Shown: in pieces, positions 17,397 to 25,507 of the stretch
How positions within the stretch are numbered: position 1 is the first letter of the stretch
Layout: each line of letters begins with the position of its first letter
Assembly: GCA_016791065.1 (NCBI GenBank)
Contig: JAEUOD010000044.1
Coordinates: forward strand, 1 to 36,876
Length of the DNA: 36,876 nucleotides
Direction of reading: 5' to 3'
Source: Dechloromonas sp.
GTDB lineage: Bacteria > Pseudomonadota > Gammaproteobacteria > Burkholderiales > Rhodocyclaceae
Position numbers and translations under genes: made by a program
Notes under the pieces: model-generated
What the model saw: the letters and a program-made list of their open reading frames with translations, nothing else
Told to the model about the DNA's origin: nothing
The model's database searches: none

Positions 17397-18446
17397 GATC
17401 AGGACTCCACGGTGGATTACGCGGCACTCAAGGAACAGATCCGCGAGGCCGGCAGGAAACTCGGCTTTGCTGCCATCGGCGTGGCGCGCGCCGACCCCGG
17501 CCCGGCGGTCGCCCACCTGCAGCAATGGCTGGCCGAGGGGTGCCACGGCGAAATGGATTATATGGCTCGCCATGCCGAATTGCGTGCCCACCCCGAACAG
17601 TTACACCCCGGCACGCTGACCGTGATCAGCGCCGCACTGGACTACCTGCCCCACGGAAAATCCAGCGACGCCCCTGGTCAGGCGGCCATCTCGCGCTATG
17701 CCCAGGGGCGGGACTATCACAAGGTCGTGCGCAGCCGCCTGCAGAAGCTGGCCGACGCGATTGCGCAACTGACTGGCCCCTTCGGCTACCGCGTCTTTTC
17801 CGACTCCGCCCCGGTCATGGAAGTCGAATACGCCCACCAGGCAGGCATAGGCTGGCGCGGCAAGCACACCCTGCTGCTCTCGCGGCAAGGCTCCTGGCGC
17901 TTCCTGGGCGACATCTACACCGACCTGCCACTCCCGCCCGACACCCCGGCCGAGGAACACTGCGGCACCTGCAGCGCCTGCCTCACGGCCTGCCCGACCG
18001 GCGCCATCGTCGCGCCCTACAAGGTGGATGCCCGACGTTGCATCTCGTACCTGACCATCGAACTCGATGGCCCGATTCCAGAGGCGCTGCGCCCCCTGAT
18101 CGGCAACCGTATCTACGGTTGCGACGACTGCCAAACCTGCTGCCCGTGGAACCGCTTCGCGCAACTCGGCGATCCGGAATTCGCCCCGCGCCACGGCCTC
18201 GACCAGGCCTCGCTGGCCAGCCTGTTCGCCTGGAGCGAGCAGCAGTTCGACAGCCGCCTGGCCGGCAACCCGATCCGCCGTATCGGCCACGCCCGCTGGC
18301 TGCGCAACCTTGCCATCGGACTCGGCAATGGCCCGGCGACCGACGAAGCGCGCATCGCGCTGCGCAGCCGCCTCGATCACCCGGACGCCACGGTACGCGA
18401 ACACATCGCCTGGGCGCTGACCCGGCTTGAAGGACGCAGTGACTGA
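17391..18446 (+). CDS. queG: Epoxyqueuosine reductase
   Basis: Cobalamin- and Fe-S-dependent enzyme for the last step of queuosine synthesis in tRNA. 351 aa from the ATG at 17391 (MHDQDSTVDY); an upstream extension in frame would run through tsaE and is rejected. Two [4Fe-4S] sites are visible: C191-x2-C194-x2-C197-x3-C201-P, and C217 with C244-x2-C247-x2-C250-C251-P. The N-terminal half carries the cobalamin-binding fold; the C-terminus has a HEAT-like helix repeat (ATVREHIAWALTRLE). Divergent from tsaE, another tRNA modification gene. Confidence 0.95.
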   Translation: MHDQDSTVDYAALKEQIREAGRKLGFAAIGVARADPGPAVAHLQQWLAEGCHGEMDYMARHAELRAHPEQLHPGTLTVISAALDYLPHGKSSDAPGQAAISRYAQGRDYHKVVRSRLQKLADAIAQLTGPFGYRVFSDSAPVMEVEYAHQAGIGWRGKHTLLLSRQGSWRFLGDIYTDLPLPPDTPAEEHCGTCSACLTACPTGAIVAPYKVDARRCISYLTIELDGPIPEALRPLIGNRIYGCDDCQTCCPWNRFAQLGDPEFAPRHGLDQASLASLFAWSEQQFDSRLAGNPIRRIGHARWLRNLAIGLGNGPATDEARIALRSRLDHPDATVREHIAWALTRLEGRSD

Positions 18447-18509
18447 TTGCCCGTGGAGGATTCAGTGCCGCCCTCCTACAATGCGCCCTCTTTCTGATAT
18501 GTACTGACC

Positions 18510-19286
18510 ATGAAAAAAAGCCCAGCCCACCCCAGACACGCCGTCGACATCAGTGAAGAGGACGGCGTTCGCTACCTCCACTTCGGATCGGACTGGGTGC
18601 AAGGCGCGATGCGCATCGCCCGTCCCTGGTCGCTGGAACTGGCCTACACCCGTGAAATGATGGCCGGCCTGCTGCTGCGCGAGCCGGCACGTTGGCCGCG
18701 CAATGCCCTGCTGGTCGGCCTGGGCGCCGGTTCATTGGCAAAATTCATTTACCGCAACCTGCCTGATTGCCGGATCACGGCGGTCGAAATCAACCCGCAA
18801 GTCGAGTTCGTCGCCCGCCAATACTTCAAACTGCCCGATGACCCGAAACGACTCGACATCCACATCGGCTGCGGCGCCGAATACATGCTCGCGGGAGGAC
18901 GTAGTTTCGACTACATCCTGGTCGACGGCTTCGACGCCAAAGCCAGGGCCGGCGCGCTCGATACCGAACCCTTCTATCAGGCCTGTCGGGCTCGCCTGAG
19001 CGAACGCGGCTTGCTTGGCGTCAATCTGCTGGGATTCGAGCGCGGCTTCCAGGCCAGCGTCGGGCGTCTAAAATCCGCCTTCGACGGCCGTCTCGCGGTT
19101 TTTCCGTCGACCGACAGCGGCAATACGATCGCCTTTGCCTGCGCTGGCGAGACGGTGGATGTCTCCCTCGACGAGATTCGCCAACGCGCCGCCCAACTCA
19201 AGTCTGAAACCCGGCTCGACCTCGGCTCGACCATCGGCCGGCTACAACTGGCACATCCGATGCCGGAAAGTCGCCTACGCATCTAA
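18510..19286 (+). CDS. Spermidine synthase-like (polyamine aminopropyltransferase-fold) protein
   Basis: 258 aa Rossmann-fold protein of the spermine/spermidine synthase superfamily. Nucleotide-binding motif I is LLVGLGAGSLAKFIYRNLP, the acidic end of strand 2 is AVEINPQVE, and DYILVDGFDAKARAG replaces the canonical SpeE motif with a catalytic Asp (DxxDPxGP). The short N-terminal beta domain and the changed motif make a true aminopropyltransferase uncertain; it could be an SAM-dependent enzyme of unknown substrate. It starts 63 bases after queG; TACAAT at 18477-18482 may be a -10 box but has no good -35 partner. Confidence 0.75.
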   Translation: MKKSPAHPRHAVDISEEDGVRYLHFGSDWVQGAMRIARPWSLELAYTREMMAGLLLREPARWPRNALLVGLGAGSLAKFIYRNLPDCRITAVEINPQVEFVARQYFKLPDDPKRLDIHIGCGAEYMLAGGRSFDYILVDGFDAKARAGALDTEPFYQACRARLSERGLLGVNLLGFERGFQASVGRLKSAFDGRLAVFPSTDSGNTIAFACAGETVDVSLDEIRQRAAQLKSETRLDLGSTIGRLQLAHPMPESRLRI

Positions 19287-19311
19287 GTCTCATCAGACAA
19301 ATAACTTTCCC

Positions 19312-19339
19312 TTGAGTTCCCCGACCAGAAAGCTATAAA
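19312..19339 (+). promoter_or_regulatory. Predicted sigma-70 promoter of the 89-aa gene
   Basis: TTGAGT (19312-19317) and TATAAA (19334-19339) with 16 bases between. Start of transcription near 19346 would give an unusually long leader of about 92 bases. TCCTCC at 19348-19353 in this leader can pair with GGAGGA of the ribosome binding site at 19428-19433. Confidence 0.55.
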
Positions 19340-19437
19340 TAAAGTAATCCTCCACCGATAACAACGACAAGGCGGACAGAATAAAAACAGGCCTGCAATC
19401 CTGAAACTATTCGTCTAAGTCCATCCAGGAGGAGACT

Positions 19438-19707
19438 ATGCTTTCCATTCAAGACGTTATCGATTACTGCGACCTCGACCAAGGTGAAATCGAAGCAATC
19501 GCGGAACACGAACACATTCCCGTGACCATTGCCGCCGAGATGAGCGAAGTTCTGCTCTGCACGCCCGAAGGCGTTTGCCAGCTCCATTCAATGATCGTCG
19601 AAAACATGCAGCAGGCGCTGGAAGCCGGGCATTTCCAGCATGTCAAAGAATTGGCCGAAACTTACGAGCACCTGCAGCGGACACATCCCATTCCAGGCCC
19701 CCACTGA
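19438..19707 (+). CDS. Small acidic protein of unknown function (89 aa)
   Basis: I do not recognise a family. A very strong ribosome binding site (AGGAGGAG, 19427-19434) precedes the ATG by a few bases, and a promoter and terminator frame the gene, so it looks real and monocistronic. The protein is acidic, with no signal peptide or membrane segment, and predicted mostly helical: MLSIQDVIDYCDLDQGEIEA, then a HEHIP segment and LHSMIVENMQQALEAGHF. Two Cys (YCDLD, LLCTPEGVC gives two more) and several His (HEH, H at the C-terminus) might bind metal, but no classical motif is present. An interaction or regulatory role is conceivable only by inference. Confidence 0.75.
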   Translation: MLSIQDVIDYCDLDQGEIEAIAEHEHIPVTIAAEMSEVLLCTPEGVCQLHSMIVENMQQALEAGHFQHVKELAETYEHLQRTHPIPGPH

Positions 19708-19752
19708 TTCTTCATCCTCCCCTCGAGGACTTGCCGGCGCAATGCCGGCCCG

Positions 19753-19782
19753 AGGCCCCAGGCTCGCCGAGGGCCTTCTTTT
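19753..19782 (+). terminator. Possible Rho-independent terminator after the 89-aa gene
   Basis: AGGCCC (19753-19758) pairs with GGGCCT (19771-19776), followed by TCTTTT. A second small hairpin, GCCGGC-GCAAT-GCCGGC, lies just upstream (about 19733-19749). The stem is short and the loop long, so confidence is moderate. Confidence 0.45.
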
Positions 19783-19819
19783 CGCCCTCCCGAACGCCGA
19801 CGTACCGAAAAAATGCCGA

Positions 19820-20497
19820 TCAGCCAGGACGTTCGCCGCCAGCCCGGGCGTTGCCGAAGCCATGTTCGACGGCATAGAGCGCAACCTGGACGCGGCTGCT
19901 CATATTCAGCTTCTTGAAGATGTTCTGGACGTGAATCTTGACCGTGCTTTCCGCCAGGTCGAGCTTGCGCGCGATTTCCTTGTTGCTGTCGCCCTGGGCC
20001 AGGGAAAGCATGATGTCGCGCTCGCGCGGCGAAAAGCGTTCGCGCTCGACGGCAGCATCGGCCTTGGGGGGAGTGCGCACCCCCTGCACCAGCTTGGCGG
20101 TCATTTGCTGCGACACCACCGAATCGCCCTGCGCTGCACGGCGGATGGCATCGATCAAGGTATCCGTCTCGATGTTCTTGAGCAGATAGCCGGTCGCCCC
20201 GGCCCGCAGGGCATCCATGAGATCCTGCGCATCCTCGGAAACGGTCAACATCAACACGCGAACCTCGGGGATTTCCTCGGCCATGACCTTGACCGCCTCC
20301 AGGCCGGAGACGCCCGGCATGTGGAGATCGAGCAGCACGACGTCCGGCTTGAGCGAACGCGCCCGCTTGATGCCCTCAAGGCCGTCACCGGCCTCGCCGA
20401 CTACTTCGAAATCGTCGTTACGCTGCAGTAGCGAGCGGATGCCGCTGCGAAACAGCGTGTGGTCATCGACCAACAGGACTCGGATTTTTTCGTTCAT
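19820..20497 (-). CDS. narL: NarL/FixJ-family response regulator
   Basis: DNA-binding response regulator, 225 aa. Receiver domain: VLLVDDHTLFRSGI acidic pocket, phospho-acceptor Asp57 (VVLLDLHMPG), Thr in LMLTVSE, Lys in GYLLKN. C-terminal LuxR-type helix-turn-helix: FSPRERDIMLSLAQGDSNKE followed by LAESTVKIHVQNIFKKL. It follows the sensor kinase with one base between, so they are a pair. The kinase has a NarX-type nitrate-binding P-box, which supports the NarL name; the regulon is not known from this window. Confidence 0.88.
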   Translation of the reverse strand: MNEKIRVLLVDDHTLFRSGIRSLLQRNDDFEVVGEAGDGLEGIKRARSLKPDVVLLDLHMPGVSGLEAVKVMAEEIPEVRVLMLTVSEDAQDLMDALRAGATGYLLKNIETDTLIDAIRRAAQGDSVVSQQMTAKLVQGVRTPPKADAAVERERFSPRERDIMLSLAQGDSNKEIARKLDLAESTVKIHVQNIFKKLNMSSRVQVALYAVEHGFGNARAGGERPG

Positions 20498-20498
20498 T

Positions 20499-22418
20499 TC
20501 AGGTCTCCTCCCTGCTCTCTCTGGGCAGGCTCAGTGTAACGCGGGTGCCCTCGCCGATCTTCGAGCTGATCCGGCATTCGCCGCCAACGCGGTGTGCCCG
20601 CTCGCGCATGATTTTGAGGCCGACATGGCGCTCCGACAGCACCTTGGGCTCATTGACGGTATCGAATCCCCGGCCATCATCCTCGATGTCAATTTCCGTA
20701 CCTGCCTGGCCGCGCCGGACGGTCAGGCGCACTTCGGAAGCCTCGGCATGCTTGCGGATGTTCGACAGGGACTCCTGAACGATGTGCATGATCTGGATCT
20801 CGTCGGTCGGCTCGAGCGGTGCGCCGCTGCCCAGCGACTCGAAGCGGGTGGCGATGCCGGTTTGTCCCTCGAACTTCTCCAGCGCCGAGGTAATCGCCGT
20901 ATCGAGGTCGGACTGCAGGACGCGGGTGCGGAAATGTACCAGCAGTTCGCGCACATCGTCGTAACTTTCCTGCACCCCTTCCCGCAACTGCGCAGCGGTC
21001 TGCAGCGCCTCGTCCGAGCGCCCCTTGTGCAGCGAATCCTGCAGTAACTGGACCTGGATATTGAGGAAGGCAAGCCCCTGGGCAATCGAATCGTGCAACT
21101 CCTGGGCAAGCAAGTTGCGCTCCTCGGAAACGGCAAGCTCCATCTCACGCGATTTGAGACGCTGGTTTTCGATGGCCACGCCAAGATGCTGCCCGAGGGT
21201 TTCGAGCAGATGCTTCTCCGGTTCGGAAAAGGGGCGCGCCACCAGGAAATAGAGGTTGTACACGCCGAGCCGCCGCTTGCCATGCACGATGCTGAACGCC
21301 GTCGCGGTGGCGAAGCCTTCGCGCACGCAATTGCCGAGCTTCATGCCGGGCGGCGGATCCTGGGTATCGAAAATGGCCGGCATGCCGTTCTGGATCACCT
21401 CGCCGCAGAGGCACTCGCCGCAATTGAGTTCGCGCTCACGCGCCAGGAAGCTGTCGGAAAGTCCTTCCTGCGTGACCAGATAGAGTTTCTGGGAATCCGG
21501 CAAATAGAGCCTGACAGCCCCCGCATCGGCCCCCAGGGCCGTCTTGATGCGATCGAGAAAGCCCTGGCAAAGCGCTTCCAGATGCACAGGTTCCGCGAGC
21601 AGCGATGTCACCTCGTAGAGAATGCCCAACTCGCGGTTGCGCTCGGCGAGGCTGCTGGTTTCCGCCGCGACCCGCTCCTCCAGCGTGCCATGAACCGCCT
21701 GCAGGTGCTCGGCCATCTGGTTGAAGCCGCGCGCCAGGCCGCCGAGTTCGTCGTCGCTCTCGATCGGCAGGCGGACGCCGAGATCGCTGCCGGTCATCCG
21801 GCGCATGCCGGCATGCAGCACGCCCACCGGCCGGATGACCAGGCGGACGAAGAAGCGGATCAGGATGACCGTCCCGATGATCGCCAGCACCACCAGCAGG
21901 CCCTGGACTGTGCGCAGCAGGTTGGTATCGCGCGCATAGCTGCGCTCCATGGCCAGCACCAGTTCGTTGATCTGGCTGACGAAACCATCCACCTCGCGGT
22001 CATAGCGGCGGCTGGCGGAGAGCCGCCCGGCCTCGCCCTCGAGATACTGCTCGACCAGCGGCCGCAGCGCCGCCTGCCACGACTTCTCGACCGCCGTCAG
22101 CAATTGCCGCACCTCGGCATTGCGCGGCGAGGACAGGGGACGTGCCGGGTCGCCCCAGGCCAGGTCGTGCAGGACCGTATCGAAGCGCTCGGCCTCGACG
22201 CGCAATTCCTTGGCCAAAGCGGTGTCTCCCTCCATGCCCCGCACCATCAACTGGGCCATGCGATAGGAACGCATACGCTGGCTGCCGGCATCGTTGATCG
22301 CGGCCGCCACGCCCTCCAGTTGCCAGGAGATGAGCAGAGTCAGACCGATCGCCGTGGTCGCCACGATCAGGAAGGCGATCAGCATGCCGAAAATCTTGCG
22401 CGAGAGTTTGCCCTGCAT
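20499..22418 (-). CDS. narX: NarX-like nitrate/nitrite sensor histidine kinase
   Basis: Membrane sensor kinase, 639 aa from the ATG at 22418 (AGGAG 4 bases upstream; the frame is open further but into the hda promoter region). Membrane helix 1 at about 12-32; a periplasmic four-helix sensor with the P-box-like AINDAGSQRMRSYRMAQLMV, close to the nitrate-binding box of E. coli NarX; membrane helix 2 near 160-185; HAMP; a GAF-like central domain with a cysteine cluster Cys333, Cys336, Cys338 and Cys364; HisKA_3 with phospho-acceptor His442 (AQELHDSIAQG); HATPase with NIRKHAEA and DDGRGFD. Couples to the adjacent NarL-type regulator. Confidence 0.9.
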   Translation of the reverse strand: MQGKLSRKIFGMLIAFLIVATTAIGLTLLISWQLEGVAAAINDAGSQRMRSYRMAQLMVRGMEGDTALAKELRVEAERFDTVLHDLAWGDPARPLSSPRNAEVRQLLTAVEKSWQAALRPLVEQYLEGEAGRLSASRRYDREVDGFVSQINELVLAMERSYARDTNLLRTVQGLLVVLAIIGTVILIRFFVRLVIRPVGVLHAGMRRMTGSDLGVRLPIESDDELGGLARGFNQMAEHLQAVHGTLEERVAAETSSLAERNRELGILYEVTSLLAEPVHLEALCQGFLDRIKTALGADAGAVRLYLPDSQKLYLVTQEGLSDSFLARERELNCGECLCGEVIQNGMPAIFDTQDPPPGMKLGNCVREGFATATAFSIVHGKRRLGVYNLYFLVARPFSEPEKHLLETLGQHLGVAIENQRLKSREMELAVSEERNLLAQELHDSIAQGLAFLNIQVQLLQDSLHKGRSDEALQTAAQLREGVQESYDDVRELLVHFRTRVLQSDLDTAITSALEKFEGQTGIATRFESLGSGAPLEPTDEIQIMHIVQESLSNIRKHAEASEVRLTVRRGQAGTEIDIEDDGRGFDTVNEPKVLSERHVGLKIMRERAHRVGGECRISSKIGEGTRVTLSLPRESREET

Positions 22419-22532
22419 GGGGCTCCTGAAAAGGCCTGAAAAGTGGCAACAGTAGCGCCGCCCCGGTGGCGCTGGCAATGACCTGCATCAAGACGCCCCG
22501 GCCGGCGGGGCGCCAAACCGGCCGCGGACAAA

Positions 22533-22541
22533 TGCTAAAAT
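22533..22541 (+). promoter_or_regulatory. Extended -10 promoter of hda
   Basis: TGCTAAAAT is an extended -10 element (TGn-TAAAAT) 29 bases before the hda ATG. No -35 box is seen, as is common for extended -10 promoters. A GC-rich hairpin (CGCCCCG/CGGGGCG, 22494-22512) lies just upstream, in the gap to divergent narX. Confidence 0.45.
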
Positions 22542-22569
22542 CGTGCCCCCCGTACCCAAGCCGCCCACG

Positions 22570-23223
22570 ATGCGCCAGTTGATTCTCGATTTGCTGCCGG
22601 CAAGCCCCCCGACGCTGGACAATTTTGTGCCCGGCGGCAATGCCGAAACGCTCACTGCCCTGACCGGCTGGCTGGCCGGGACGATGGCCGAGACGTCTTT
22701 TTGCCTGTGGGGTGAAACCGGATCAGGATGCACGCACCTGCTGCTGGCCAGCGGCCTGACCTACGTCGATGCGGCCGACAATCCGGAACTGGCCGGCGTA
22801 CCGGACTGCCAGCAACTGGCGGTCGATCACGTCGACGCGCTCGCCGAAGCCGGCCAGATCGCGCTTTTCAACCACTTCAACCGGCTGAAGCGGGCCGGCG
22901 GCATGCTGCTGACAGCGGCGCCGCAACCGCCCCTGCACCTGGCCTTGCGCGAAGACCTGCGCACCCGGTTGGGCTCCGGCCTGATCTACCGCTTGCAAGT
23001 CTTGACCGACGATGAAAAGGCCGAGGCGATTGCCGCCCAGGCCAGGGAACGCGCCATGAAACTGCCGCCCGAGGCGATCAGTTACCTGCTGCGCCACGCA
23101 CCGCGCGACATGCGCACATTGTCGATGCTGCTCGTCGCACTCGACCAATACACCCTCGAAACTAAACGCACCGTCACGCTGCCGCTGCTGCGCGAACTGC
23201 TCAACCTGGAAAACGCCGCATGA
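22570..23223 (+). CDS. hda: DnaA regulatory inactivator Hda (DnaA-like AAA+ protein)
   Basis: Works with the sliding clamp to stimulate hydrolysis of DnaA-bound ATP and prevent re-initiation. 217 aa from the ATG at 22570 (MRQLILDLLP); the LILDLLP segment probably includes the clamp-binding motif, in line with its N-terminal position in E. coli Hda. The P-loop reads GETGSGCTH (48-56), with Cys54 where DnaA has Lys; E. coli Hda also lacks this Lys. The Walker B-like strand is LAVDHVDAL; RDMRTLSMLLVALDQY is the lid/sensor II region. Its stop overlaps the next start (ATGA). Confidence 0.9.
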   Translation: MRQLILDLLPASPPTLDNFVPGGNAETLTALTGWLAGTMAETSFCLWGETGSGCTHLLLASGLTYVDAADNPELAGVPDCQQLAVDHVDALAEAGQIALFNHFNRLKRAGGMLLTAAPQPPLHLALREDLRTRLGSGLIYRLQVLTDDEKAEAIAAQARERAMKLPPEAISYLLRHAPRDMRTLSMLLVALDQYTLETKRTVTLPLLRELLNLENAA

Positions 23224-23888
23224 ACCTTGCCCTCTTCGACCTCGACAACACCCTTCTCTCCGGCGATTCCGATTTCGAGTGGGCCCAGTTCCTGATCGGC
23301 AAAGGCGTTGTCGACCGCGAACTGCAGGAAGCGAAGAACATCCAGTTCTACGAACAGTACAAGGCGGGTACGCTGGACATCTACGAGTTCCTCAATTTCC
23401 AGCTCGCGCCGCTGACCCGGCACAGCCGCGACGAACTCGACGCCTGGCACCGCGAGTACATGGAGCGCCACATTCGCCCGATCGTCGGCGAAAAGGCCCG
23501 CGTCCTCGTGCAGCAGCATCTGGCCAACGGCGACCTGTGCGCCATCGTCACCGCCACCAACAGCTTCGTCACCGGCCCGATCGCCCGCGAATTCGGGATT
23601 CCGCACCTGATCGGCACGGTGCCGGCCGCTGACGTTGCCAATGGCACTTTCTCGGGCGGCACGCGCGGCACGCCTTCCTTCCGCGAAGGCAAGATCGAGC
23701 GGGTCGAAGGCTGGCTGGAATCGCTCGGCCTGTGGTGGGGCAGCTTCGAGGAAAGCTTTTTCTACAGCGACTCGCACAACGACCTGCCGCTAATGGAAAA
23801 GGTCACGACGCCCGTCGCCGTCGACCCCGATGACACGCTGCGCCAGCAAAGCCAGGAGCGCGACTGGCGCATCATCAGCCTGCGCTGA
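23220..23888 (+). CDS. HAD-superfamily IB phosphatase (SerB-like)
   Basis: 222 aa. Motif I is LFDLDNTLL with nucleophile Asp7 and acid/base Asp9; motif II is the Thr in IVTATNS; motif III the Lys in FREGKIERV; motif IV is FYSDSHNDLPLME. The pattern fits the HAD-IB subfamily of small phosphatases (SerB/CicA/HisN-like). The substrate is not clear; histidinol-phosphate or phosphoserine are candidates known for relatives. Coupled to hda by an ATGA overlap, an order common in Betaproteobacteria. Confidence 0.88.
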   Translation: MNLALFDLDNTLLSGDSDFEWAQFLIGKGVVDRELQEAKNIQFYEQYKAGTLDIYEFLNFQLAPLTRHSRDELDAWHREYMERHIRPIVGEKARVLVQQHLANGDLCAIVTATNSFVTGPIAREFGIPHLIGTVPAADVANGTFSGGTRGTPSFREGKIERVEGWLESLGLWWGSFEESFFYSDSHNDLPLMEKVTTPVAVDPDDTLRQQSQERDWRIISLR

Positions 23889-23890
23889 GC

Positions 23891-25414
23891 ATGCTGCACA
23901 TCCCCTACCTCAGTACCGAAGCCCCCTACGCCATCATTGCGATGGCTGTCGCCCTATTCTTCATCCTGCGGCCACTCAAGGCCATGCGCCGCTCGCTGAT
24001 CAACACCAGCGTCTTCTTCGTCGCCTGCCTGCTCGGCGACCTGCTGGCCGGCTTTATCCAGGCCGATCGCCAGCTCGCCGCCATTGCCAACCTGCTGCGC
24101 CAGCTGGCTGTCTTTGGCGAAGGCCTCGCCGTGATCCGTTTTCTCGGTCTGGCCTGGTTCAATGTCGCCCTGCCCCGCATCCATATCCGGATTTCGGGCA
24201 TTCTCGCCGACATCCTGGTCATTGTCGGCTACATTGGCTGGGGCTTTTTCCGGCTCAATCAATCCGGCGTCGAACTGACTCACCTCTTCGCCACCTCGGC
24301 CATCCTCACCGCCGTCCTCGCCATCTCGATGCAGGACACGCTGGGCAACCTGCTCGGCGGCCTCGCCCTTCAGATGGACAATTCGCTCGAAATCGGCGAC
24401 TGGATCAAGATCGACGATCTCTGCGGCCAGGTCACCGACATCCAGTGGCGCTATACCGCGGTGCTGACCCGTAATGGCGAGAAAGCCGTCGTTCCCAACA
24501 GCCAGCTCATGAAGGGCCGCTACTTCGTCCTCAGCGACAAACACAGCCCGAACCCGGCCTGGCGGCGCCACATCGATTTCAACATCGATCTCTCCGTTCC
24601 GCCGGGCCGAGTCATCGAGCTGATCGAGGCCGACATCATCACCGCGACCATCGCCAACGTCGTCACCACTCCGCCGCCGAAATGCGTGCTGCTCCGCTTC
24701 GGTCCGGGCTACGCGCAATACTCCCTGCGTTACTGGCTGCATGACCCGCTGCCCGACGACGCGACCGACTCCGACGTCCGCACCCACGTGCTCGCCACCC
24801 TGCAACGCAACGGCATTCGACTCGCCACCGACGACCATATCATCCACCTCGTCGAGGAAGGCGCCGCCCACCGCGAGGATGTTCAGAGCCGCGAACTGAA
24901 GCGGCGCCTGCGGGCGATCAACAGCATCGAACTGTTCGCTTGCCTTTCCGACAACGAGAAGCGACGCCTCGCCGAACGCCTGACCAATGCCCCCTTCGCG
25001 CGCGGCGATATCATCACCCGCCAGGGCGCCATCGCCCACTGGCTCTACATTGTCGTCAGCGGCGAGGCCGAGGCCTGGTGGCAACCGCCCCAAGGCCCCC
25101 GCCGCCTGCTCGAAAAACGCGGTCCGGGCAGCGTCTTCGGCGAAATCGGCCTGATGACCGGGGCGCCGCGCCGGGCCACCGTCATCGCGACAACCGACAT
25201 CGCGGCCTACCAACTCGACAAGGAAGGCTTCCAGGACATCATCCGCCAGCGCCCGGAACTGGCCGACAGCTTGTCCGACATTCTCGAACGTCGCCTGCAG
25301 CGTTTCAGCGAACTGGAAAGGGGTTACCACGAAGGGCGCGACGACCCTGACCAGCGTATTCCCGGCAGTGCAGCAATCGGTCGGAAAATCCGCGAATTCT
25401 TCGGTCTGGACTGA
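23891..25414 (+). CDS. MscS-family mechanosensitive channel with C-terminal cyclic-nucleotide-binding domain
   Basis: 507 aa inner-membrane protein. Hydrophobic segments occupy residues about 10-30, 38-58, 65-90, 95-120 and 128-150, the last leading into the MscS pore/beta region (ISMQDTLGNLLGGLALQMDN then IGDWIKI). After the MscS cytoplasmic part a cNMP-binding domain starts near 345: GDIITRQGAIAHWLYIVVSG and the phosphate-binding cassette FGEIGLMTGAPRRATV, which keeps Gly-Glu and Arg. Channel gating by cyclic nucleotides is known for a few bacterial MscS relatives and is inferred here. It starts 2 bases after the HAD gene stop, so it likely ends the hda operon. Confidence 0.92.
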   Translation: MLHIPYLSTEAPYAIIAMAVALFFILRPLKAMRRSLINTSVFFVACLLGDLLAGFIQADRQLAAIANLLRQLAVFGEGLAVIRFLGLAWFNVALPRIHIRISGILADILVIVGYIGWGFFRLNQSGVELTHLFATSAILTAVLAISMQDTLGNLLGGLALQMDNSLEIGDWIKIDDLCGQVTDIQWRYTAVLTRNGEKAVVPNSQLMKGRYFVLSDKHSPNPAWRRHIDFNIDLSVPPGRVIELIEADIITATIANVVTTPPPKCVLLRFGPGYAQYSLRYWLHDPLPDDATDSDVRTHVLATLQRNGIRLATDDHIIHLVEEGAAHREDVQSRELKRRLRAINSIELFACLSDNEKRRLAERLTNAPFARGDIITRQGAIAHWLYIVVSGEAEAWWQPPQGPRRLLEKRGPGSVFGEIGLMTGAPRRATVIATTDIAAYQLDKEGFQDIIRQRPELADSLSDILERRLQRFSELERGYHEGRDDPDQRIPGSAAIGRKIREFFGLD

Positions 25415-25435
25415 GTTTTGCCCGGACCAAAGCGT

Positions 25436-25462
25436 TTGAAAATCATCGCATTGCGGTAGAAT
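25436..25462 (+). promoter_or_regulatory. Possible promoter of pcnB
   Basis: TTGAAA (25436-25441) and TAGAAT (25457-25462) are 15 bases apart, shorter than ideal; TTTGAA one base upstream gives 16. It is in the 93-base gap before pcnB and would start the pcnB-folK-panBC operon. Confidence 0.4.
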
Positions 25463-25507
25463 CCGCTTTTTTCTGCCGTGCTTTTTGCACGCATCGAACG
25501 GTAATTC

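Noticed and set aside
21093..22439. 448-codon open frame on the plus strand
   Set aside because: Antisense shadow of the NarX-like kinase; very His/Gln/Ala-rich with no domain.
22494..22512. GC-rich hairpin between narX and hda as a terminator
   Set aside because: It lies upstream of both divergent genes and has no T tract.
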